From: Candidatus Moraniibacteriota bacterium
GTDB lineage: Bacteria; Patescibacteriota; Minisyncoccia; Moranbacterales; GWC2-37-73
NCBI GenBank assembly: GCA_003510895.1
Contig: DOKE01000004.1
Span: 6,033-43,130, forward strand
Direction of reading: 5' to 3'
DNA: 37,098 bases
A program made the translations under genes and the position numbers. Of this stretch, positions 7,073 through 13,425 are shown piece after piece. Below the pieces are notes generated by a model. The model made no database searches and was not told the DNA's origin. It saw only the letters and a list, made by a program, of their open reading frames with translations. How positions within the stretch are numbered: the first letter of the stretch is position 1; each line of letters opens with the position of its first letter.

Positions 7073-9181
7073 ATGGATCAAAAAAAATGGTCCCTCCAAA
7101 TTGGAGGCAGGGTTTTGGAAATCGAAACCGGTCTTCTAGCTAAACAAGCCAATGGGTCTGTAACTGTGCGCTATGGCGACACAGTTGTGCTTGCCACTGC
7201 CGTAATGAGCAAGGGGGCATCGCGAATCAGTGGATATTTCCCATTGATGGTGGATTTTGAGGAAAGATATTATGCGGCCGGAAAAATCAAAGGTTCAAGA
7301 TTTATTAAAAGAGAAGGTCGTCCGTCCGATGATGCTGTTTTGACAGGTCGCGTAGTTGATCGAACCATTCGACCGCTTTTCAACTCAAGAATGAGAAATG
7401 AGGTGCAAGTTATTGTGACTGTTCTCTCAATTGACGGTGAAAATGATCCAGACACACTTTCTGTGATTGCCGCTTCAACTGCGCTGGCAATTTCCAATAT
7501 TCCTTGGAATGGTCCTGTGGCTGCCGTGCGTGTTGGTGAAGTCAAGGGAGAATTTGTTTTAAATCCAGTTAATGGCGAATTAACTGACAGCAAACTGGAT
7601 TTAATCATTTCCGGAACCAAAGACAAAATTAATATGCTAGAAGCTGGCGCCAAAGAAGTTCCGGAAGATGTTATTGTCAAGGCGTTTGCTTTTGGACAAG
7701 AAGCTATTACCAGAATTGCTGGCTTCATCGAAGATATCGCCAAAGAAGTTGGCAAAGAAAAATCTGAACCGGTTCTCTTGCAAGGAGATTCAGAATTTGA
7801 AGCTAAGGTTAAAGAAATTTTGTTGGCTGAAGGACTAGCTGAAGCGCTTTATGATCCAAGTAAAATAGTAATTGAAGAAAAAACCAAGGCTATCAATGAA
7901 AAAGTAGGTGAATATATCACCGCCAATTTTACTGAGAACACAGATAAGCTCAAAGAAATTGCTCAGCAAGTTCTTGAAGAAACTTCTGATGAAATTGTTC
8001 ATATCAATATTTTAAATAAAGAACAACGACCAGACGGCAGAAAACTTGACCAAATTCGTCAAATTGATTGCCAAGTTGGCATTTTGCCAAGAACTCACGG
8101 CACCGGACTTTTCACTCGCGGTGAAACACAAGCCTTGACTGTAACTACACTTGGATCGCCTGGCGATGAACAAATTATTGACACAATGGAAGTGGATATG
8201 AAAAAAAGATATATCCATCACTACAATTTTCCTCCATACTCAGTCGGCGAGGTTCGCCCGATGCGCGGACCGGGACGAAGAGAAATTGGTCACGGAGCGC
8301 TAGCGGAAAAAGCTTTGGTTCCGGTTTTGCCAGCTAAAGATGTTTTTCCCTACACAATACTTTTAGTTTCCGAAGTGCTTGAATCCAATGGATCTTCTTC
8401 TATGGCTTCTACCTGCGGATCAACATTGTCATTGATGGATGCTGGCGTGCCAATCACTCGACCTGTTTCCGGAATCGCTATGGGAATTATTGTTGGCGCT
8501 GACGGAAAATTCAAAGTTTTGACTGATATCCAAGGACTGGAAGATCATTATGGCGATATGGATTTCAAGGCTGCCGGAACAACTGTCGGAATTACCGCCT
8601 TACAAATGGACGTGAAAGTCCAAGGCGTAACATTAGAAATGTTGCAGGCTGTTTTGGAACAATCCAAAATTAATCGAATGGAAATTATGGAAAAAATTGT
8701 CGCCGCTATTTCTGCGCCGCGCGCTGAAATGAGCCAATATGCGCCAAGAATAATCATCATGCATATCAATCCGGATAAAATCAGAAATGTTATCGGTACT
8801 GGTGGCAAAATTATTAATGCCATTATTGACGAAACTGGTGTACAAATCGACATTGAAGATGATGGATCAATTTTTATAACTTCGCCCGATGCGCAAGCTG
8901 CTAAAAAAGCTCAGGAATGGATTGATAATTTAACACATGAAGTCAAAGCGGGTGAATTGTTCCAAGCTAAAATTATTAAAATTATGACCTTTGGAGCTTT
9001 TGCAGAAATTCTACCCGGACAAGAAGGCTTGATTCATATTTCAGAGCTAGCCGATAAAAGAGTTGAGAAAGTTGAAGATGTTGTTAAGGTTGGAGATATT
9101 ATTCCGGTTAAGGTTAAAGAGATTGATAGTCAAGGAAGAATAAATTTATCCGCTAAAGCAGCTATGAAAATTACAAAATAA
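7073..9181 (+). CDS. pnp: polyribonucleotide nucleotidyltransferase (PNPase)
   Basis: This 702-residue 3'-to-5' phosphorolytic exoribonuclease has two RNase PH-like cores (about residues 1-220 and 305-540) joined by a helical linker. A KH domain follows with the IGTGGK loop at residues 574-579, then an S1 domain from about residue 622 with MTFGAFAEI and GLIHISEL. The length and domain order are standard for bacterial PNPase. It degrades mRNA in the cytosol. A strong terminator lies 34 bases after the stop. Confidence 0.96.
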   Translation: MDQKKWSLQIGGRVLEIETGLLAKQANGSVTVRYGDTVVLATAVMSKGASRISGYFPLMVDFEERYYAAGKIKGSRFIKREGRPSDDAVLTGRVVDRTIRPLFNSRMRNEVQVIVTVLSIDGENDPDTLSVIAASTALAISNIPWNGPVAAVRVGEVKGEFVLNPVNGELTDSKLDLIISGTKDKINMLEAGAKEVPEDVIVKAFAFGQEAITRIAGFIEDIAKEVGKEKSEPVLLQGDSEFEAKVKEILLAEGLAEALYDPSKIVIEEKTKAINEKVGEYITANFTENTDKLKEIAQQVLEETSDEIVHINILNKEQRPDGRKLDQIRQIDCQVGILPRTHGTGLFTRGETQALTVTTLGSPGDEQIIDTMEVDMKKRYIHHYNFPPYSVGEVRPMRGPGRREIGHGALAEKALVPVLPAKDVFPYTILLVSEVLESNGSSSMASTCGSTLSLMDAGVPITRPVSGIAMGIIVGADGKFKVLTDIQGLEDHYGDMDFKAAGTTVGITALQMDVKVQGVTLEMLQAVLEQSKINRMEIMEKIVAAISAPRAEMSQYAPRIIIMHINPDKIRNVIGTGGKIINAIIDETGVQIDIEDDGSIFITSPDAQAAKKAQEWIDNLTHEVKAGELFQAKIIKIMTFGAFAEILPGQEGLIHISELADKRVEKVEDVVKVGDIIPVKVKEIDSQGRINLSAKAAMKITK

Positions 9182-9214
9182 AAATTAGCTGTTGGCAATA
9201 AACAGATTTCATTA

Positions 9215-9250
9215 TAAAATAGAAGTGGTTAACACTTCTATTTTATTTTA
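9215..9250 (+). terminator. intrinsic terminator of pnp
   Basis: TAAAATAGAAGTG (9215-9227) pairs perfectly over 13 bp with CACTTCTATTTTA (9233-9245), followed by a T-rich run. Confidence 0.8.
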
Positions 9251-9259
9251 TTTAAGAAT

Positions 9260-10372
9260 ATGCTCAACAGAAATCAAGAATCTGGCGTTATTTTTTCCAA
9301 CGCCAACATAAAATTTGATCCTAAATACATTCACACAATGAAGGATGATCTTAGTCCCGCTGCTAATGCAATGGAAAAGCCAGTTAAGCCAACATCGAAC
9401 TCTTCTTTTTTTTCTGAAAAAAAAGAAGCTAAACAAGAATCGCCAGTCGCTTCCAGCAGCCCGTTCCTAAGTTCTTCTGCCCCAACAAATATCGATGTTT
9501 CGGAACAAAAGCCACTCGCAACAACACAAGCGCCTATCCCAACAATTCAAAAAAATACGCCTCCATTAGAAACAAAAAAATCATCCGATGCGGAAAAAAA
9601 ATCTTCCTTTAGTTTGGGAAAATTTTTAATAATTTTTATTTCTCTCTTAATAATATCAATTCTTTTTCTGGGTGGATATTATTTTTGGATGATCAGAGAA
9701 ACAAAAACAAATCAAACAACTGAGACTCCCTTAGAAAACGCTGCGCAAGAACCAGAGCAACAAATAACTATCACTCCCGCCTCTGAAAAATATTCTTTCG
9801 ATAAACCCAATTATCTTTCTATTAATATAGAGACTGATGATTCTGAAAAAATTAAAAGTATCGTAACAGAAACTGCCAAAGAAATAAAAGAAACCACCAC
9901 CAAAACTCCTTTTGAATTTGTAATTACAGACTCAAACAACAACCCGTTGGCTTTTCCTATTTTTGCGACAGCTTCAAATCTTAGTCTTTCTTCAGAATTA
10001 ATAAGTTCCCTTGAAGAAGCTTTTTCTTTTTATATCTACAATGATGAAGGTAATACAAGAACCGGACTGGTTATAGAAATAAAAAGCGAAAGCGCTATGG
10101 ATGAAAAATTAAAAGCCAGCGAGGTTTCTCTAGTGAATGCTTTGTCTTTTCTTTTCTTGGACAAATCTCCCGAAATAGAAAACGCGGCTTCGGTTTTCAA
10201 CGATAGTCTCTTTGGTGAAATCCCGGTTCGTTTTATCAACCTGGATTCGCAAAAATCTCTTTCTATTGATTATGCTGTTTTTGAAAATAAGTTAATTATA
10301 GGCACAAGCAAGAATACTATGCAGGCCATATTAAATAAACTGGTCCAGGAAAAAGGTATTTTAGTTGAATAA
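9260..10372 (+). CDS. hypothetical membrane-anchored protein with disordered N-terminus
   Basis: I do not recognise this 370-residue protein. Residues 1-120 are rich in Ser, Pro, Thr, Lys and Gln and are probably disordered in the cytosol. A transmembrane helix follows at about 123-147 (KFLIIFISLLIISILFLGGYY). The remaining ~220 residues would face outside and alternate short hydrophobic strands with acidic loops, such as SFYIYNDEGNTRTGLVIEI. A cytosolic tail, one helix and an outer domain are common among Patescibacteria envelope proteins, but no function follows from that. It starts 10 bases after the pnp terminator. Confidence 0.7.
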   Translation: MLNRNQESGVIFSNANIKFDPKYIHTMKDDLSPAANAMEKPVKPTSNSSFFSEKKEAKQESPVASSSPFLSSSAPTNIDVSEQKPLATTQAPIPTIQKNTPPLETKKSSDAEKKSSFSLGKFLIIFISLLIISILFLGGYYFWMIRETKTNQTTETPLENAAQEPEQQITITPASEKYSFDKPNYLSINIETDDSEKIKSIVTETAKEIKETTTKTPFEFVITDSNNNPLAFPIFATASNLSLSSELISSLEEAFSFYIYNDEGNTRTGLVIEIKSESAMDEKLKASEVSLVNALSFLFLDKSPEIENAASVFNDSLFGEIPVRFINLDSQKSLSIDYAVFENKLIIGTSKNTMQAILNKLVQEKGILVE

Positions 10373-10398
10373 AGTTATCTGATTAATAAAATATTACC

Positions 10399-10407
10399 TG
10401 TGGATAA
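10399..10407 (-). other. isolated perfect DnaA box
   Basis: TGTGGATAA, the complement of the consensus TTATCCACA, lies 27 bases after the stop of the preceding gene. It is alone, so it could be a titration site or chance. Confidence 0.4.
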
Positions 10408-10561
10408 CTTGTGCAAAAACAAAAAATTCTTGTTTTTTGCCCTAAAACAAGGCAAAAAAATAAATAAATTATTTTTTATTTTCGTTAAAAACACGGTTCT
10501 CTTGAAAGGGTTTAGCTTTTAGCGTTTTTAGCTTTATATAAGGGCTAATTATGCCACACCT

Positions 10562-10590
10562 TTGACTATTCATCATTTTTTTGCTATAAT
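10562..10590 (+). promoter_or_regulatory. strong promoter of the structured RNA locus
   Basis: TTGACT (10562-10567), a 17-base spacer ending in TGC, then a perfect TATAAT (10585-10590). It is one of the best promoter matches in the window, yet no protein gene starts within the next 500 bases. Confidence 0.7.
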
Positions 10591-10741
10591 TGAAACATAA
10601 AGAACATTAACAACCACATAAAAACACGGTAGAAGTGTTTTCAATCACAATTTCCCCCTATTTGTGATTGAAATTCTTCTACTGTTCGAGTGTTCTGACA
10701 AAGTTCAGAGCCTTCCCTGATTCTGACCAGGGAAAAAAAAA

Positions 10742-10793
10742 AAAAACAAAAACAAAAGTATACTTTTAAAATAAAAACAAAAACAAAAGTATA
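10742..10793 (+). repeat. A-rich direct repeat, 21 bp at 31-bp spacing
   Basis: A 21-base unit of A-runs broken by two C's and ending AAAAGTATA occurs at 10742-10762 and again identically at 10773-10793. The first copy ends in the palindrome AAAAGTATACTTTT. It forms an A-rich linker between the 5' and 3' hairpin groups of the candidate RNA. Confidence 0.7.
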
Positions 10794-11104
10794 ATCAGTT
10801 CTTTAAAACAAAAGGCTAAATGCCACAGAATGGTAGAAAGAAAGTGTTTATAATAAAAAAGTCGGAAATAAACACAAAAATAAACATGTACACAAAATAC
10901 ATGTTATCTAAAACTTTAATGCCTCTCACCCGGGCTAAAAGTATACGATCAACACGTTGGTACATGAAAAACACCTGGCGCTGCCGCCATATAATATATA
11001 TTAGGGCGCTGTCAGCGCCGGGTTTCCCCTTATGAAATCCGGTTATATATGTAAACAAAAGTTTTTCTTGTGTTTAAATATATGAATCAGATATAAACTG
11101 TGTA

Positions 11105-11124
11105 CCCCGCGAGGGGCTTTTTTT
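11105..11124 (+). terminator. intrinsic terminator of the structured RNA locus
   Basis: CCCC GCGA GGGG (11105-11116), a compact GC stem with a GNRA-type loop, followed by C and seven T's (11118-11124). Confidence 0.65.
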
Positions 11125-11138
11125 ATTTCAAATGGCTT

Positions 11139-11531
11139 ATGTTTTTATTTAATTCAAAAAACACAACTCGCACCGGATCCAAGGGAGAAATAATTGCTGA
11201 AAAATATCTCCTAAAAAACGGTTATACTATAGTAGAAAAGAATTTTAAGAATAATTATGGGCGTCGCTTAGGAGAAATTGATATTATTGCCAAAAAAGAT
11301 GCTGTTTTGTTTTTTATTGAAGTTAAAACCCGATTTTCCAAAAACTACGTCGTTCTTCCGGAAGAAAACATAGGTCGAGAAAAGCTTTTTAAACTCAATA
11401 AAATTATTCAGTTTTATCTTAAAACCCACAACAGCTGGGATTGTCCCTACCAAATAGATGCTATCTCGGTTTTAATTAACAAAGACACCAACAGCGCTCA
11501 AATAAAACACTTAAAAAATATTTTTTTCTAG
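11139..11531 (+). CDS. yraN: YraN/UPF0102 family protein
   Basis: This 130-residue protein with an endonuclease-like fold is recognised by TGSKGEIIAEKYLLKNGY, then GEIDIIA and the FFIEVKTR motif (the E/D/ExK set of the restriction-nuclease-like fold). The cellular role is not established for the family. The frame is open from a GTG at 11100, but that start lies before the terminator hairpin; the ATG at 11139 gives the family N-terminus. No ribosome binding site is evident. The promoter of the next gene overlaps its stop codon. Confidence 0.85.
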   Translation: MFLFNSKNTTRTGSKGEIIAEKYLLKNGYTIVEKNFKNNYGRRLGEIDIIAKKDAVLFFIEVKTRFSKNYVVLPEENIGREKLFKLNKIIQFYLKTHNSWDCPYQIDAISVLINKDTNSAQIKHLKNIFF

Positions 11532-11557
11532 ACACTTCCCAATTGTCTTGATATAAT
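11529..11557 (+). promoter_or_regulatory. promoter of the DksA-like gene
   Basis: TAGACA (11529-11534), which includes the yraN stop TAG, then 17 bases and a perfect TATAAT (11552-11557). The start codon follows 39 bases later. Confidence 0.65.
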
Positions 11558-11596
11558 CAGAATGTAGAAAAGAATTTTAACATTAACAACAAATAT

Positions 11597-11950
11597 ATGC
11601 ACCTAAGTCCAGACTTCATAAATGAAATAAAAAACACTCTTTTGGAAAAAAAGGGTCAACTAGAAAGCGAGCTTGAGCGCTTAGCTAAGCCAACATCCGT
11701 TCCGGGAGAATATGAAACCACCTTTGACAACATCGGAACAGCCGAAGATGAAAATGCTTCGGAAGTAGAAGAATATGCTGATAATCTTGCTCTGGAAAGT
11801 AATCTTGAGAATCAATTAAAAGAAATAAATGAGGCGTTGGAAAAAATAGAGTCCGAAACCTATGGTTATTGTGAAAATTGCAAACAACCCATAAGCATTG
11901 AGAGATTAAAGGCTTATCCTGCCGCTAAAAATTGTGTTCAATGTAAATAA
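11597..11950 (+). CDS. DksA/TraR-type C4 zinc-finger protein
   Basis: This 117-residue protein has a coiled-coil N-terminal half (LLEKKGQLESELERL). An acidic middle follows (AEDENASEVEEYADN), then a C-terminal zinc finger CENC...CVQC of the DksA/TraR type. DksA-like proteins insert into the RNA polymerase secondary channel and alter initiation; whether this one does so is inferred from the family. It has a strong promoter. A hairpin terminator lies 28 bases after the stop, inside the next reading frame. Confidence 0.85.
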   Translation: MHLSPDFINEIKNTLLEKKGQLESELERLAKPTSVPGEYETTFDNIGTAEDENASEVEEYADNLALESNLENQLKEINEALEKIESETYGYCENCKQPISIERLKAYPAAKNCVQCK

Positions 11951-12377
11951 ACAATTTCTTCCTAATAAAAAAAGGCTAACAAAAGCTATTTTTCAGATAG
12001 CTTTTGTTTTTTTGTTTGTCTTTTTCGATTATTTTTTAAAAAACATCCTTACAAAAAACTATTTTTTCATTTGTAATTATAATATTTCCCTTGGAATAGC
12101 TCCTTTTTCCAAAATAATCTGGGTTATTTGGATAATTTTATTTTTAATACTCATAAAAATATCCTTTTCTTTAGCCAAAAAAAACACCTTAAACAGTTTT
12201 GGTTGGATTTTAATATTATCCGGTTCAATTTCTAATATCATTGATCGTTTGTTTTTAGGTTGTGTTCGGGACTTTATTCCTTTTTTTGGTTTTTTCTATT
12301 TTAATGTTGCTGACATTTTTATAACAATCGGGTTTGTTTTTTTGTTTTTTGGATATAAAAAATATTTTTGTGCATAA
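11934..12377 (+). CDS. lspA: signal peptidase II (lipoprotein signal peptidase)
   Basis: This is a four-helix membrane aspartic protease that cleaves lipoprotein signal peptides. Visible family motifs are D32 in FFDYFLKN, N50 in NYNISLG, N101 and catalytic D104 in SISNIIDR, and catalytic D127 in FNVAD. The frame opens at a GTG (11934) overlapping the DksA-like stop; with that start the protein is 147 residues. No later ATG keeps the first helix, so the GTG or another non-ATG start must be used. A terminator-like hairpin spans codons 15-25, within the coding sequence, which could attenuate expression. Confidence 0.85.
   Translation: MFNVNKQFLPNKKRLTKAIFQIAFVFLFVFFDYFLKNILTKNYFFICNYNISLGIAPFSKIIWVIWIILFLILIKISFSLAKKNTLNSFGWILILSGSISNIIDRLFLGCVRDFIPFFGFFYFNVADIFITIGFVFLFFGYKKYFCA
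11978..12013 (+). terminator. terminator hairpin overlapping the lspA 5' coding region
   Basis: AACAAAAGCTAT (11978-11989) pairs perfectly over 12 bp with ATAGCTTTTGTT (11997-12008), followed by five more T's. It would end the DksA-like transcript but lies inside the lspA frame. Confidence 0.65.
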
Positions 12378-12411
12378 ACTGTTAATAACCACTTATTAGT
12401 ATTGGGTTATT

Positions 12412-12720
12412 TGTGGACAACTTAATATTTATTTTGTGTATAACTGTCAATATGTTGTGTGTAGTTTGTTCCCGGTTTACTTTTTGTTTTTATACAAACA
12501 CTTGTGCCCATCCATTTATACAGCTTTGTTTATATTTATACACATATTCAAGCGCGCCAAAACCCTTACCTTAAAGCCAGTAACTAACTTATACACATAA
12601 ATTGCATACGTAATAATAACAATAATATTTAAATATTATTAAATATATAATACTTATTAAATTAATACATAAAAACAAATTGCTTCTTTGATAAAAATGA
12701 GTTATTATATTAAAAAGAAT
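12412..12720. other. DnaA-box cluster next to an AT-rich tract (possible origin element)
   Basis: The 367-base gap between lspA and the CPBP-like gene holds DnaA-box-like 9-mers. TGTGGACAA is at 12412-12420, TGTGTATAA at 12435-12443, and TTATACACA at 12536-12544 and 12589-12597. A weaker TTATACAAA is at 12490-12498. They are followed by about 110 bases of nearly pure A/T (12598-12708), including the palindrome AATATTTAAATATT. The layout resembles DnaA boxes plus a DNA unwinding element. Another cluster lies in front of dnaA. Confidence 0.5.
12680..12708 (+). promoter_or_regulatory. promoter of the CPBP-like gene
   Basis: TTGCTT (12680-12685), a 17-base spacer and TATTAT (12703-12708), 36 bases before the ATG. 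Confidence 0.45.
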
Positions 12721-12744
12721 TCTTAGATACACTACTTGTTTTTT

Positions 12745-13383
12745 ATGGAAAAAAATAAAATTAAAACCATAATACCAATAACAGTTTTTATAATTTTAGA
12801 TGTAATTCTTTTTAAACTTTTTCCGGCTGAAGGAATTTTTCAACAAATAGTGGCGATGTTTAGTTTTTTTGTGGTAACACCTTTTTTGTTTAATATATTT
12901 GTTTTGAAAAACAAAATAAGCAGAATTGGTTTTTCTATTGGAAAAGCAAAAGAGGGTATATTCTTTTCAACTGTTTCAATGGTGGTGGGTTTGCTGATTT
13001 TCTATATAATATTTAATTATTTTGATTTTTTAAAAAATTATACTTTATCAGATAAAGCAGTAAATAATTTTAGTTATTTTATTTACTATGAATTAGTTCA
13101 AGTTTTATTTGTCAATTTTATTTTTGAAGTATTTTTTAGAGGATTTATTATGTTTAACTACCAAAATTATTTTGGTTATTGGACTATAGGCACTCAGTGG
13201 ATTATATTTATTATTCTCTTGGTTTTAAATAGTGGCTTTAATTGGTTTTTTGTTCCCTATATAATATTTTTCCCCTTAGCTGGGTTTATTGCCTACAAAA
13301 GCAGGTCAATTTGGTATTCATTAGCCGCGCAATCAATTTTTATTTTTATAATAGACATAATTGTTGTAAAATTAAAATATTAA
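12745..13383 (+). CDS. degenerate CPBP (CAAX-protease-like) membrane protein
   Basis: This 212-residue protein has about six or seven hydrophobic helices. FEVFFRGFIMF near residue 130 resembles the EExxxR motif of the CPBP/ABI intramembrane protease family, but the first glutamate is Phe. The expected histidine in a later helix is not visible (SLAAQSIFIF). It is therefore probably a non-catalytic or diverged member. The frame opens at a TTG (12736), but the ATG three codons later is the more natural start. It may be transcribed with the following secretory gene, whose start is 42 bases downstream. Confidence 0.6.
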   Translation: MEKNKIKTIIPITVFIILDVILFKLFPAEGIFQQIVAMFSFFVVTPFLFNIFVLKNKISRIGFSIGKAKEGIFFSTVSMVVGLLIFYIIFNYFDFLKNYTLSDKAVNNFSYFIYYELVQVLFVNFIFEVFFRGFIMFNYQNYFGYWTIGTQWIIFIILLVLNSGFNWFFVPYIIFFPLAGFIAYKSRSIWYSLAAQSIFIFIIDIIVVKLKY

Positions 13384-13425
13384 AAAGATTAAGAAGAATT
13401 ATTTTAATCGAGATTAAACAAAAAA

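Larger units (their letters stand above)
10598..11124 (+). ncRNA. candidate structured noncoding RNA, about 525 nt
   Basis: Start and end are inferred from a strong promoter and an intrinsic terminator. Between them are many inverted repeats. A rod spans 10623-10694, with a perfect 12-bp inner stem (10639-10650 with 10662-10673) and an 8-bp lower stem (10628-10635 with 10676-10683). Smaller hairpins lie at 10694-10709 and 10715-10732, then A14. Further stems are 10844-10851/10868-10875, 10883-10890/10898-10905, 10974-10983/11013-11022, 11018-11026/11034-11042 and 11045-11056/11072-11083. I find no match to tmRNA, RNase P RNA, SRP RNA or 6S RNA by eye. A 71-codon plus-strand frame (10820-11035) has low-complexity, unprotein-like composition. 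Confidence 0.5.

Noticed and set aside
9187..9220. TTGGCA with TATAAA before the envelope protein gene
   Set aside because: Spacing is only 15 bases and the -10 lies inside the pnp terminator stem.
10438..10467. Inverted repeat TTTTTTGCC/GGCAAAAAA after the envelope protein gene
   Set aside because: It could be a terminator, but the bases after the stem are mixed A and T with no clean T run on the plus strand, so it is not listed as a feature.
10820..11035. 71-codon plus-strand frame inside the structured RNA region
   Set aside because: The predicted protein is low-complexity and resembles no family, and its codons run through several perfect inverted repeats. The minus-strand 80-codon frame at 10816-11058 overlaps the same repeats.
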